DNA of 64,000 nt from Alloalcanivorax dieselolei B5 (GCF_000300005.1 NC_018691.1:310001-374000), one strand, 5' to 3'. Counted from the first letter of the stretch, positions 51,186-60,547 are shown. Numbers and translations are program-made. The notes: generated by a model not told the origin, from the letters alone.

Positions 51186-51204
51186 TGAGAGTGATTATCA
51201 ATTA
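51186..51204. promoter_or_regulatory. Fur-like box upstream of fecI (cluster 2)
   Basis: Read on the minus strand the site is AATTGATAATCACTCTCAA, which contains GATAATCA of the Fur consensus. It lies about 26 bp upstream of the sigma factor start, where Fur would block the promoter. Confidence 0.6.
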
Positions 51205-51334
51205 AAGGCAAAATGGCTGCAACCCGCCTGGTTTTGCACACCCTCGAGCTCACCAAGACGAACCCCTGCAAAATCAGGATAATGGCGCCCAGCCAAACCC
51301 CTGCGCGCCAAACTCTCCAACCCGGACTCTCCCC

Positions 51335-53554
51335 ATGGAAATCAAGGTCAACTTCCTCGACAACCTCCGCCTGGAAGCCAAGTTCGACGACTTTACCGTC
51401 GTCACCGATCAGCCGATCCGCTACAAGGGTGACGGCTCGGCGCCGAGCCCGTTCGACTACTTCCTGGCGTCGTCGGCACTGTGCGCGGCTTACTTCGTCA
51501 AGGTGTACTGCAAGGCGAGAGATATTCCCACGGACAATATCCGGCTGTCGCAGAACAACATCGTCGACCCGGAGAACCGCTACAACCAGATCTTCCGCAT
51601 TCAGGTGGAGCTGCCGGAGGACATCTCCGACAAGGACCGACAGGGCATTCTGCGCTCCATCGACCGTTGCACGGTGAAGAAGGTGGTACAGACCGGGCCG
51701 GAGTTCCAGATCGAGACGGTGGAGAATCTGGACGAGGATGCCCAGGCGTTGCTGATGGGCGCGCCCGAAGGGGAGGCGCGCACTTATATCGAGGGCAAGG
51801 ACCGGCCATTGGAGGAGACCATCGCCACCATGACCGGCATCCTCGAGACGCTGGGCATGAAGATCGAGATCGCATCGTGGCGCAATATCGTGCCTCATGT
51901 GTGGTCGCTGCACATCCGTGATTCGGCCTCGCCGATGTGTTTCACCAACGGCAAGGGCGCCACCAAGGAGAGCGCGTTGTGCTCGGCGCTGGGGGAGTTC
52001 ATCGAGCGGCTGAACTGCAACTTTTTCTACAATGATCAGTTCTTCGGTGAGGAGATCGCCAACAGCGCCTTCGTGCATTATCCGAACGAGCGCTGGTTCC
52101 AGCCCGGGCCTGATGACGAACTGCCCGAAGGCATTCTGGATGAGCACTGCCTGGCCATCTATGACCCCGAGGGTGAGCTGCGCGGCTCCAATCTGATTGA
52201 TACCAATTCCGGCAAGGTGGAGCGGGGAATTTGTTCGCTGCCGTTTCAGCGCCGTTCGGACGGCGAGACGGTCTGGTTCCCCTCCAATCTGATCGAGAAT
52301 CTGTTTCTCAGTAACGGCATGAGCGCCGGTAATACCCTGCCCGAAGCGCAGGTGCAGTGTTTGTCGGAGATCTTCGAGCGGGCGGTGAAGAAACACATCA
52401 TCGAGGAAGAGCTGGCGCTGCCGGACGTCCCGCCCGAAGTGCTGGCGAAATACCCGAATCTGGTGGAGGGCGTCGAGGCGCTGGAAGCCCAGGGCTTCCC
52501 GGTGCTGGTCAAGGACGCTTCTCTGGGTGGACAATTTCCGGTGGCCTGCGTGGCGCTGATGAATCCACGCACCGGCGGCGTATTCGTTTCTTTCGGCGCG
52601 CATCCGAGTATGGCGGTGGCGCTGGAGCGCAGTCTTACCGAATTGCTCCAAGGTCGCAGCTTCGAAGGACTGAACGATGTGCCGCCGCCCACGTTTACCA
52701 GCCTGGCGGTAACCGAACCCAATAACTACGTGGAGCACTTCATCGATTCCACCGGGGTGGTGTCCTGGCGCTTCTTCAGCGCTAAGGCCGATTACGACTT
52801 CCACGAATGGGACTTTTCCGGCAGCTCTTCAAACGATAATGAAGAGGAGGCGACTGGCCTGTTCCGGATTCTCGAAGATATGGGTCATGAAGTGTACACG
52901 GCGGTGTACGAAGACCTGGGCGCGCCGGTTTGCCGGATTCTGGTACCCGGTTACTCCGAGGTCTACCCGGTGGATGATTTGATCTGGGATAACACCAACA
53001 AGGCCCTGGACTATCGGGAAGATATCCTGAATCTGCATAGCCTGAATGACGATCAACTGGCCGATCTGGTGTGGCGCCTGGAAGAAAGTCAGATTGATGA
53101 CTACACCGACATCATCACCCTGATCGGCATCGAGTTCGATGAAAACACCGTCTGGGGTCAGCTCACGGTTCTGGAGCTGAAGTTGCTGATCAGTCTGGCT
53201 CTGGGGCAGCACGAGGATGCCCTGGAACGGGTGGAGGCCTTCCTGCAGTACAACGACAATACCGTGGAACGCAATCTGTTCTATCGTGCGGTCAGCGCCG
53301 TGCTGGAGATTACTCTGGACGAGGAACTGGAATTGAACGATTACCTGGTGAGCCTGCGGCGGATATATGGTGAGGACACCATGAGTAGCGTGGTTGGTGC
53401 GGTCGACGGCACCGTTCGCTTCCCTGGTTTGACGCCCACCAACATGCAGCTGGATGGCCTGGACAAACACCTGCGCCTGATCGAGAGCTATAAAAAGCTG
53501 CATGCGGCGCGGGCGGCCAGATGGGAGAGCACACTGTCGAAGGCCTCATTTTGA
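51335..53554 (+). CDS. ycaO: OsmC-YcaO fusion, RimO accessory factor-like
   Basis: Protein of 739 aa. Residues 1-130 are an OsmC-like domain (KFDDFTVVTDQPIRYKGDGSAPSPFDYFLASSALCAAYFVK). Residues about 165-480 form the YcaO domain with KGATKESALCSALGEFIERL and QVQCLSEIFERAVKK as ATP-binding elements. The C-terminal 200 residues are helical and TPR-like. E. coli YcaO assists RimO in methylthiolation of ribosomal protein S12, and YcaO enzymes activate amide backbones with ATP. No azoline or RiPP genes are adjacent, so the housekeeping role is favoured. Confidence 0.9.
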   Translation: MEIKVNFLDNLRLEAKFDDFTVVTDQPIRYKGDGSAPSPFDYFLASSALCAAYFVKVYCKARDIPTDNIRLSQNNIVDPENRYNQIFRIQVELPEDISDKDRQGILRSIDRCTVKKVVQTGPEFQIETVENLDEDAQALLMGAPEGEARTYIEGKDRPLEETIATMTGILETLGMKIEIASWRNIVPHVWSLHIRDSASPMCFTNGKGATKESALCSALGEFIERLNCNFFYNDQFFGEEIANSAFVHYPNERWFQPGPDDELPEGILDEHCLAIYDPEGELRGSNLIDTNSGKVERGICSLPFQRRSDGETVWFPSNLIENLFLSNGMSAGNTLPEAQVQCLSEIFERAVKKHIIEEELALPDVPPEVLAKYPNLVEGVEALEAQGFPVLVKDASLGGQFPVACVALMNPRTGGVFVSFGAHPSMAVALERSLTELLQGRSFEGLNDVPPPTFTSLAVTEPNNYVEHFIDSTGVVSWRFFSAKADYDFHEWDFSGSSSNDNEEEATGLFRILEDMGHEVYTAVYEDLGAPVCRILVPGYSEVYPVDDLIWDNTNKALDYREDILNLHSLNDDQLADLVWRLEESQIDDYTDIITLIGIEFDENTVWGQLTVLELKLLISLALGQHEDALERVEAFLQYNDNTVERNLFYRAVSAVLEITLDEELELNDYLVSLRRIYGEDTMSSVVGAVDGTVRFPGLTPTNMQLDGLDKHLRLIESYKKLHAARAARWESTLSKASF

Positions 53555-53567
53555 TCGTGTGGTGAAT

Positions 53568-54053
53568 ATGAATGGACTCAAAGTTGCGGCATGCGTATTG
53601 CTCATGTTGGTAAGCCCCGGAATGCCTGCCGCTGAAATCCCTTCCAGCCCTCGGGCGGAAAAGGCGATCGCGAGTGTGGAGGCGCCTTTGAAGGAGGCGC
53701 TTGCACCTGTCTTTTAATCTCGGCTACCCGAATCAGTATGACCGTTATCATGGCCGCACAGGCAGTGCCTTGATGGTGCACGGCAACTGCGTATCCATTG
53801 GCTGCTACGCCATGACCGATGCCTATATAAATGAAATATACGCGTTATCCGCGGCGGCCCTGCAGTCGGGGCAACCCTATTTCAGAGTCCATTCTTCCCG
53901 TTCCGGCTTGAGGCAGAAACGCTGTCAAAATACAGTTCCCATCGCTGGTATGCATTTTGGCAAAACCTCAAAGAAGGCTACGACTATTTCAGCAAGCACC
54001 GCAGGCCGCCTAATGTGGAGGTGGTAAACGGAAAATACGTCTTTGGCCCATGA
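53568..54053 (+). pseudogene. YafK-type L,D-transpeptidase, deleted and frameshifted
   Basis: From ATG 53568 a signal peptide (MNGLKVAACVLLMLVSPG) leads into about 30 residues, then a stop. From about 53701, in another frame, the conserved catalytic part is seen: SFNLGYPNQYDRYHGRTG and MVHGNCVSIGCYAMTD, which keeps the H-G-x-C-V-S-I-G-C catalytic cysteine motif. A second shift near 53900 leads to SSHRWYAFWQNLKEGYDY and YVFGP, ending at TGA 54051. About 70 residues appear lost between the first two parts. The protein is not functional. Confidence 0.8.
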
Positions 54054-54261
54054 ACTGATGCCGAGATTCACAAACTTCACCTCCTCTCTGGGTTCCTGAC
54101 ATAGTCGAACGGGAACATAAGGAATCCAGCGGTCTGGAGTCCTCCTTCTAGAACCACAACCGAGTGGCCGGCCACCACATGGCGCGGATGGGATTGTCAG
54201 GTATTCGTCCCCATGCTACCTTGTGTATGGATTTTGTTTTTATACACATTGGTGGTACCCC

Positions 54262-54456
54262 ATGAGAACCAATATCGTCATAGACGACAAATTGATGGCA
54301 GAGGCGCTGAAAGCATCTGGCTGTGAAACCAAGAAAGAAGCCGTTGAAGAAGGGCTGAAGCTGCTGGTCCGTCTAAAACGCCAACAGGAACTCCGCAAGT
54401 TACGCGGCAAAGTCCAGTGGGAAGGGGACCTGGATGAGATGCGAGGCGCGAAATGA
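54262..54456 (+). CDS. vapB: VapB-type antitoxin
   Basis: Protein of 64 aa from ATG 54262. MRTNIVIDDKLMAEALKASG is the ribbon-helix-helix N-terminus of type II VapB antitoxins, and the C-terminal WEGDLDEM would bind the toxin. It overlaps the toxin gene by 4 bp (ATGA). Confidence 0.9.
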   Translation: MRTNIVIDDKLMAEALKASGCETKKEAVEEGLKLLVRLKRQQELRKLRGKVQWEGDLDEMRGAK

Positions 54457-54851
54457 TACTGGTGGATACCAGTGTCTGGATCGACTATTTCAACGGCGCG
54501 GAGAACAGCCGCACTGACGCCTTGGATTCGGCCATTACCGAAGGCATCGTTGTCATCGGCGACCTGATACTCCTGGAGATTCTACAGGGCATCCGCAATG
54601 ATCGGGATTATCGCAGGACAAAGCGGTTACTAACGACCCTGGATCAGTACGAGATGCTCGGTAAGGAGATGGCCGTAAAGTGCGCCGAGAATTACCGTGC
54701 TTTGCGAAAGAAGGGCATTACCATACGAAAGACCGCCGATATCATCATAGCCACCTTCTGCATTGATCAGAGCTTGCCGCTACTTTTTCTTGATCGGGAT
54801 TTTCTTCCCTTCGTTGATCACCTTGGGCTGCGTTCCGCATCCCCTTCATAG
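54453..54851 (+). CDS. vapC: VapC-type PIN-domain ribonuclease toxin
   Basis: Protein of 132 aa. The PIN active-site acids are in MILVDTSVWIDYF (D5), LLEILQG (E), RKTADIIIATFC and LFLDRDF. Length is normal. With the overlapping antitoxin gene it forms a complete VapBC pair, in which the toxin cuts RNA (often tRNA) when freed. Confidence 0.92.
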   Translation: MILVDTSVWIDYFNGAENSRTDALDSAITEGIVVIGDLILLEILQGIRNDRDYRRTKRLLTTLDQYEMLGKEMAVKCAENYRALRKKGITIRKTADIIIATFCIDQSLPLLFLDRDFLPFVDHLGLRSASPS

Positions 54852-55013
54852 TTTTTTTGAAAAGTGCTTTTCCGCAAGTTCTTTAGCCAGGGCGAAGTCC
54901 TCTTTGGTCAAAGAAACCGACTTTCCCGCCTTCCGAGCTGACGGCATGTCGAAGTCCATCGACGCCATTCGACTAACCTGGACAACAGGTTGTGCGAATC
55001 GATGGAGATGACA

Positions 55014-55646
55014 ATGATCAAGCTGTACGGAACACCCCCGACCCGTGCTCTGCGTGTTATCTGGTTGCTCAATGAACTGGGCCTGGAGTACCAGATGCTC
55101 CCGGTGGATATTCTGAGGGGCGAGACCCGGCAACCGGACTTTCTCGCCCTTAACCCCGCCGGCAAGGTCCCTGTTCTGGTGGACGGCGATCTGGTGATCA
55201 CCGAGTCTTCCGCAATCCAGCTTTACCTCGCTGATAAATATTCCCAGGCTGGTTTTATCCCGGAGACCGTGGAGGACAGGGCGAAGATGTACCGTTGGAT
55301 CTTTTTCCTGGCTACCGAGATCGAGCAGCCGTTGTGGCGTATAGCTCGTCACACCTTCTTGTACCCGGAAGAGAAACAGCTACCCCAGGATGTGGATCTG
55401 GCGAGGCAGGAGTGCCTGGAGATGCTGGCCGTGCTCGAGCAGCATATGAAGACGCATGAGTTCATGGTTGCCGGCCGGCTTAGCGTGGCCGACTTCAACG
55501 CCGCCTATACACTGGATTGGGCCAACGAAGAGGAGATGCTGGGCGATATGCCGAGATTGACCGAATACCTGAAGGCCATGTACTCCCGGCCCGCCGCCCC
55601 GCCGTCCATTTCCGGAGTGCTTGCGGCACAGGAAAGCCAGGATTGA
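55014..55646 (+). CDS. glutathione S-transferase family protein
   Basis: Protein of 210 aa. The start at 55014 (MIKLYGTPPTRALRV) is preferred because GGAG lies 8-10 bp upstream; the frame opens at 54990. The thioredoxin-like domain (1-78) has NPAGKVPVLVDGDLVITESSAIQLYLADKY, including the cis-proline and the glutathione-binding ES pair. The helical domain follows. It conjugates or isomerises with glutathione; substrate unknown. Confidence 0.92.
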   Translation: MIKLYGTPPTRALRVIWLLNELGLEYQMLPVDILRGETRQPDFLALNPAGKVPVLVDGDLVITESSAIQLYLADKYSQAGFIPETVEDRAKMYRWIFFLATEIEQPLWRIARHTFLYPEEKQLPQDVDLARQECLEMLAVLEQHMKTHEFMVAGRLSVADFNAAYTLDWANEEEMLGDMPRLTEYLKAMYSRPAAPPSISGVLAAQESQD

Positions 55647-55783
55647 CCTATCTTTCCTAGCAGGGTCGATCCGCGGTGATCCGGGCATGCGTCCTCGAAC
55701 CGTGAATTCAGTAATACTACGGAAGAGGCGGCGAGGCCTGTCTCCTAGTATCGATACGAAATTCGATAACAAAGGAGACAGGC

Positions 55784-56893
55784 ATGACCATTGGATATAT
55801 GTGGGACACGCTCTATGGCTGGGTGGATACCGGAACGGGTAGTCTCACCGGCGCAAATCTGGCGGCCCGACTACAACCTATCAGCCATCATCTCGCCCAT
55901 CCGGATACCAAGCGCCGTTTTCATGAGCTGATCAGCACTTCCGGACAGCTTGACCATATGACTCCGATCAAGCCTTTACCGGCCCGGGATGAAGATATCC
56001 TCCGGGTGCATACCGGGGAGCATCTGGAAAACGTGCGCCGCGTCAGTGCTCTGGAGCACGGAGGTGATGCCGGCGATGGGGTTACTTATCTGGGTAACGG
56101 AGGGCTGGAGATCGCCATGCTGGCTGCCGGTGGGGCCATACAGATGGTGAAAAGCCTGGTGCAAGGCGATATCGACAGTGGTTACGCCCTGGTGAACCCG
56201 CCTGGCCACCACGCCCCCCGGGATGGAGCCATGGGGTTCTGTATCTTTAATAACACCTCGGTGGCGGCGGCCTATGCCCGTGACAAGCTGGGGCTGGATC
56301 GTGTGGCGATTGTCGATTGGGACGTTCATCACGGTAACGGTACTCAGGACATTTGGTGGGAAGATCCGTCGGTGCTGACGATCTCGTTGCATCAGCACCT
56401 TTGCTTCCCGCCGGAGTCGGGGTATGTCGGCGAGCGTGGGGCAGGTAAGGGCCATGGCTACAATCTGAATGTGCCGATGCCGCCCGGCTGTGGCAACGGT
56501 GCTTATCTTTACGCCATGGAGACCGTGGTGTTGCCGGCACTGCAGGCTTTTCGGCCGCAGTTGATTATTGTGGGCTGCGGATTTGACGCCAGCATCATGG
56601 ATCCGCTGGCCCGGATGATGGTGACATCCGAAGGGTTCCGGGCCATGGCCCGGCGCATTATCGACAGCGCCGACGAGCTTTGTGAAGGCCGTATCCTGTT
56701 CGTCCAGGAAGGGGGCTACAGTCCCCACTATGTACCGTTCTGTGGGCTGGCGGTGATTCAGGAACTCACTGGCAAGCGCGCTCTGCCCGATCCCTACCTC
56801 GACTTTCTCAGCGGTATGGGAGGCGCGGAGCTGTTGGACGAACAGCGGACGTGTATAGATGGTGCCGAGCCCCTGATTGAATCTTTACGGTAG
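55784..56893 (+). CDS. class II histone deacetylase-like hydrolase
   Basis: Protein of 369 aa. The zinc-site motifs of the HDAC fold are seen: PPGHHAPRDGAMGFCIFNN (catalytic histidine pair), VDWDVHHGNGTQ (zinc aspartate and histidine) and GCGFDASIMDPLARM (second aspartate). Bacterial members remove acetyl or other acyl groups from small amines such as polyamines or from proteins. It faces a minus-strand LuxR gene, with 20 bp between stops. Confidence 0.9.
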   Translation: MTIGYMWDTLYGWVDTGTGSLTGANLAARLQPISHHLAHPDTKRRFHELISTSGQLDHMTPIKPLPARDEDILRVHTGEHLENVRRVSALEHGGDAGDGVTYLGNGGLEIAMLAAGGAIQMVKSLVQGDIDSGYALVNPPGHHAPRDGAMGFCIFNNTSVAAAYARDKLGLDRVAIVDWDVHHGNGTQDIWWEDPSVLTISLHQHLCFPPESGYVGERGAGKGHGYNLNVPMPPGCGNGAYLYAMETVVLPALQAFRPQLIIVGCGFDASIMDPLARMMVTSEGFRAMARRIIDSADELCEGRILFVQEGGYSPHYVPFCGLAVIQELTGKRALPDPYLDFLSGMGGAELLDEQRTCIDGAEPLIESLR

Positions 56894-56913
56894 CGCCAGC
56901 GTGCCCGGCCGGA

Positions 56914-57849
56914 TTAGTTACCCAGGCCGGGCACCGAGCTCAGGATATAACCCCGCGGATCCGGAACGAACCAGTTGTTGGCAGCCGCGCGGGCGGCGAC
57001 CTGGGTGCGGCGTTGAACACACATCCGTCTCAGCAGGGACGCCACATGAGAATTGACGGTACGCGCGCTCAGACACAGATGTCGGGCTATATCCCGGTCG
57101 CCGAGACCGGCCACCAACCAGCTCAGAACTCGCATCTCCGCGCTGGTCATTGCCATGGGTAACGATGCCGGTGTCAGTGTCACCAGAATTTCGCCATTTC
57201 CCGTCCTTTGAGCATGGAGACGAAAAGTGCGTCTACGCTCCAGCCAAAAGCAACTCAGGGTATCGCCTTTCGTAGCCGCGACACATTGTGCCAGACGCTC
57301 ATTATCGAAGTTCGAAGAGGGTTGCATAATTCTGAGGTGCTGGCCGGCACAGGGGGCGAATCGCAAGATGGTGCTCCCTACCGCGTGAGCGTCGGGCAGT
57401 TGCTCACGAAGCGCGGACTCCAGCAGCAGCTGTGCGCCTCGTGCCAGGGTGCGGGCCCGGTGGCCGAATACCCCGGCCTGGCACGACGAAAAATGCGCGA
57501 GCCCCAGGTAGTTGCCCGGAAATCCCAGCTCTATGGTCATGCCATCTTGGAATCCCTGAGGTTGCAGGGCGGATTGATAAATGGGGGAGGTGAGAAAGGG
57601 CGGGTACATTTGGTCGGCACAGTCACTGATAGACGGAGGCAATTGCTCTTGTGGAGACAGCTGCCCGGTGAAACCCGGCGGATAGAGGGTAGGGAAGTCG
57701 TAAGTAAGGGCCTTGATGCTGGCCTTTGTGTAACCATGTTGCCACATGGACGTGTACAAGTTATTCGCGGGTAAGTAAGCAACCAGCTGCGCGGCGTCAA
57801 AGTGAATCAACTCCCGCAAAGCCATTATTGATTGTTGTAATGGCGACAT
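56914..57849 (-). CDS. LuxR-family transcriptional regulator
   Basis: Regulator of 311 aa from ATG 57849 (MSPLQQSIMALREL) after GAGG; the frame opens at 57909 and would overlap the divergent gene. The C-terminal HTH is MTSAEMRVLSWLVAGLGDRDIARHLCLSARTVNSHVASLLRRM (about 233-275 here described in part), and the N-terminal 200 residues are a GAF- or PAS-like sensory part. It is divergent from the PhyH oxygenase gene and may control it. Confidence 0.8.
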   Translation of the reverse strand: MSPLQQSIMALRELIHFDAAQLVAYLPANNLYTSMWQHGYTKASIKALTYDFPTLYPPGFTGQLSPQEQLPPSISDCADQMYPPFLTSPIYQSALQPQGFQDGMTIELGFPGNYLGLAHFSSCQAGVFGHRARTLARGAQLLLESALREQLPDAHAVGSTILRFAPCAGQHLRIMQPSSNFDNERLAQCVAATKGDTLSCFWLERRRTFRLHAQRTGNGEILVTLTPASLPMAMTSAEMRVLSWLVAGLGDRDIARHLCLSARTVNSHVASLLRRMCVQRRTQVAARAAANNWFVPDPRGYILSSVPGLGN

Positions 57850-57899
57850 AGTGGTGGCCTCGCTGTTATTCTCGGATCCTATGGCAGCACCCTGAAGGG

Positions 57900-58760
57900 A
57901 TGTCGTCAAGCAAAGAGAGTGGGCAACTGCCTTGGCTCAAAAAAATGGCAATGGACGGCAATTCTGAAATGACCGGGAAAGATATTAAGAAAGTATTTGA
58001 TGCGGAAGGCTATTGCGTTGTGCCGGGACTGCTTTCTCCACAGCAGATAGGATTGGCCAGGCAGTTATCTCAGAGTTTGATTAATCGACATCGCGCAGGA
58101 GAGGAGGCGATGACTCGGAAGGCGGTCAGTGTGGCGTCAGTAACCTCCCAGCACCCTGATCGGAATCCGGGGGTGGAGGCAGGGCACTGGGAAGCCGAGC
58201 CTTTCATTATTGGCGACTTGATTGCCCATGATGAGAGGTTTTCCGAAATCATAGCATCGCTCCCTATCTGGAAATGCGCTTGCCTCTTGCTTGAGTGTGA
58301 TTTGCCGGATGTGATCTTCCATCTTTCGAATCTGACACTTAAGCCTGCTGGAGTTGGTCCCGCTATCGGTTGGCATAGAGACGCCGGAAACACTTACTTC
58401 TCCACGGTGGATGGAAGGACCATCAGATTTCTTCTTCCTTTGCATGCTATGTCGGAGCGCAATGGTGGTACGGCTTTAATTCCAGGGTCGCATCGGTCTT
58501 CACGGGAATATTCTTCAAGCGGCGAAACCTTCCCGAGCGTGCCTCCGGGCTCCGGCTTGGTTCTACATTCTCAGGTATTGCATGGCGGTTATCCAAACCG
58601 CAGCGTGGAAAACAGGGATGTGGTCGTGCTTCAGTTTGGAGTACGCTCCTCTGAGCTTATCCACAAGGGCAATGAGCATTTTTCTCTGTGTGATTATGAG
58701 GATATGAAATCCTTCAGAACCAGTCAGAGGGAAATTGGATTTTCCTTTGGTCGTGAGTAA
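57900..58760 (+). CDS. phytanoyl-CoA dioxygenase (PhyH) family oxygenase
   Basis: Protein of 286 aa. The iron ligands are H159 and D161 (WHRDAGN) and a later histidine in LHSQVLHGGYPNRS, with the arginine for 2-oxoglutarate soon after. The N-terminal piece FDAEGYCVVPGLLSPQQI is typical of the family. Fe(II)/2-oxoglutarate oxygenases of this type hydroxylate many substrates. The start is uncertain; ATG 57900, 57945 or 57969 are possible. Confidence 0.82.
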   Translation: MSSSKESGQLPWLKKMAMDGNSEMTGKDIKKVFDAEGYCVVPGLLSPQQIGLARQLSQSLINRHRAGEEAMTRKAVSVASVTSQHPDRNPGVEAGHWEAEPFIIGDLIAHDERFSEIIASLPIWKCACLLLECDLPDVIFHLSNLTLKPAGVGPAIGWHRDAGNTYFSTVDGRTIRFLLPLHAMSERNGGTALIPGSHRSSREYSSSGETFPSVPPGSGLVLHSQVLHGGYPNRSVENRDVVVLQFGVRSSELIHKGNEHFSLCDYEDMKSFRTSQREIGFSFGRE

Positions 58761-58774
58761 GGAGCTGTATTCAA

Positions 58775-59017
58775 ATGACGGAACCGGAAAGCAAATCCCA
58801 TATGACCACCGGCAACTGGATCTTTGTTGCGGCGGCTGCATTGCTGGGAGTGATAAACCTGATCGACTTTGCCTTCCAGGGGCATGATTTCCGCGACCTG
58901 GGGGCGGCGGTTGGTTTGCTCTTCATTGCCTGGGGAGGCTACAAGGATATCACCATGGTGATGGTTGGCGGTGCTCTCCTGGCGATCGGATCAGTGGCCG
59001 CGAAATATCTATTGTAA
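58775..59017 (+). CDS. small membrane protein
   Basis: Protein of 80 aa, 14 bp after the oxygenase gene. Helices at about 10-26 and 55-78 and a short middle one near 33-48. The mostly glycine/alanine-rich helices (VMVGGALLAIGSVAAKYLL) support a membrane location. Family unknown. Confidence 0.6.
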   Translation: MTEPESKSHMTTGNWIFVAAAALLGVINLIDFAFQGHDFRDLGAAVGLLFIAWGGYKDITMVMVGGALLAIGSVAAKYLL

Positions 59018-59154
59018 GGTGGTTCTCGTCCGGCCTTGGGATACGATCTGGCCGACTGGCGCTTCCGTTGCATCGAGCCCTGTCGCTGAAACGGCGCACA
59101 ATGATGGGCCTGGCTTGTTAAGCTGTTTCAAGGTGATGTTGAGGGAGCATCGGC

Positions 59155-60141
59155 ATGAAGGCGGTAGTGATTACAGGTTGGGGGCTCGAACCTCGTTTAG
59201 TGGTTGGTGAGATGCCGGAGCCCGGTGAACCGGGGCCGGATGACGTGGTGGTACAAGTGCGGGCGGCTTCCGTTAATCCCAAGGACTGGAAGCTCAATTA
59301 TCACCTCGCCCTGCTGGCGACTCCCGTGCTGAGCCGGCGACTCCCGCCACTGTTTGGCGATGATCTGGCGGGGACGGTGATCGCGACCGGGCGCAATGTC
59401 TCCGACTTTGAAGTTGGTGATGCGGTTTATGGCATGGACATGAATCTGCGCACCGCGTCCCTGGCGGAGCGGACACGTATCAAGCAGACGTGTATTGCCA
59501 AGAAACCGGTCTCGTTGTCGTTTCGCCAAGCCGCGGCCATGCCACTGGCGGCGCTTACCGCATTGCAAGGATTACGCAAGGGGCGGGCACGGGCTGGCAG
59601 TAAAGTGCTGATTATTGGCGCCTCCGGAGGAGTGGGAACTTTCGCGGTACAGATTGCCCGGGCGCTCGGCGCCAGGGTGACCGGAGTGTGTAGCGGTGGA
59701 AATACGGATTTCGTTCGTAACCTTGGTGCCGATGAGGTGATCGATTATACCCTTGGAGATTACCGCCGCGGCGCTGGGACCTTCGATCTGGTTTTTGATG
59801 TGGCCGCCAATGAATCCCCTCGCAGTTGCGCCGATCTGATCGCGCCCGGCGGCTGGTTCATTTCCACCGGAGGTCATGCCCGGTCGATGCTGGGGACACC
59901 GATATACCGTATGTTGGGCCGGAATGCGGCGAACATCATGGTGGCTCCTCGGCGCAAGGATCTGGAAATCTTGTCGGCCCTGGTGGATGAAGGAAAACTC
60001 AGGCCGGTGATCGACAGTGATTTTGATTTTACCGATATCGAGCAGGCCTACCAGCGTAGCCGCACCGGGCGCTGTCGGGGTAAGGTAGTGATTGGCGTCG
60101 CCGAAGAAGGTCCGTTCGGGTCGGTTTATGAAGAGCCCTGA
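59155..60141 (+). CDS. MDR-family NAD(P)-dependent oxidoreductase
   Basis: Protein of 328 aa of the quinone oxidoreductase branch. VVQVRAASVNPKDWKLNYH and FGDDLAGTVIATGRNV are family motifs, and GASGGVGTFAVQIARALGA is the nucleotide-binding loop. The zinc ligands of alcohol dehydrogenases are absent, so it is a zinc-free reductase. Likely reduces a quinone or enone. Confidence 0.9.
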   Translation: MKAVVITGWGLEPRLVVGEMPEPGEPGPDDVVVQVRAASVNPKDWKLNYHLALLATPVLSRRLPPLFGDDLAGTVIATGRNVSDFEVGDAVYGMDMNLRTASLAERTRIKQTCIAKKPVSLSFRQAAAMPLAALTALQGLRKGRARAGSKVLIIGASGGVGTFAVQIARALGARVTGVCSGGNTDFVRNLGADEVIDYTLGDYRRGAGTFDLVFDVAANESPRSCADLIAPGGWFISTGGHARSMLGTPIYRMLGRNAANIMVAPRRKDLEILSALVDEGKLRPVIDSDFDFTDIEQAYQRSRTGRCRGKVVIGVAEEGPFGSVYEEP

Positions 60142-60188
60142 TGAAGACTACTTTCAAACTCTGAACGCTTGGTTTCAGGGAGGGAACA

Positions 60189-60494
60189 TTGGTTGATTTC
60201 GTTTGCATAAACACAGACTCCGTTGAAATCAGTATTTCCGGAAACATCATCTCCGTTGCTTTTGATGATGTGGTGGGCATTCACGCCTATGCCCTGGAAA
60301 TCCCGGCGTCCTTGCTGACCGTTGTTGTTCTTTCCACTGAGTCGGGCTACAACCTGGAAGTTCGAAGTGATATGGCGGGATGGAGCCCATTCCTGCGTGA
60401 GCTTGGTGAGCATCTTCCTCTGAAAGTACGGGACCTGTCCGGCCTTATTGGCCAGTTGACTGCCGATGCCCCAGTGGCGGAGCTGTATCCATAG
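60189..60494 (+). CDS. hypothetical protein, TTG start
   Basis: Protein of 101 aa from TTG 60189, after a strong GGGAGGGAA ribosome site. It shows a beta-rich pattern (SVEISISGNIISVAFDDVVGIHAYALEI) and no membrane helix. Not recognised. It lies between the reductase and an MFS gene. Confidence 0.55.
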   Translation: MVDFVCINTDSVEISISGNIISVAFDDVVGIHAYALEIPASLLTVVVLSTESGYNLEVRSDMAGWSPFLRELGEHLPLKVRDLSGLIGQLTADAPVAELYP

Positions 60495-60547
60495 ACGAAG
60501 CCGTTAGGGGGGCCGGCTATTACGCAGGCGTCATAAGGAAAGGACGG

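Noticed and set aside
51161-52804. Minus-strand frame that extends the cluster 2 sigma factor to more than 700 residues
   Set aside because: The extension is antisense to ycaO. Sigma homology begins only at 51160, and the Fur-like box lies within the proposed extension.
54846-54968. Minus-strand frame of 40 codons ending ELAEKHFSKKL, convergent with vapC
   Set aside because: The translation looks protein-like, but it is short, has no clear ribosome site and overlaps the GST promoter region; kept only as a possibility.
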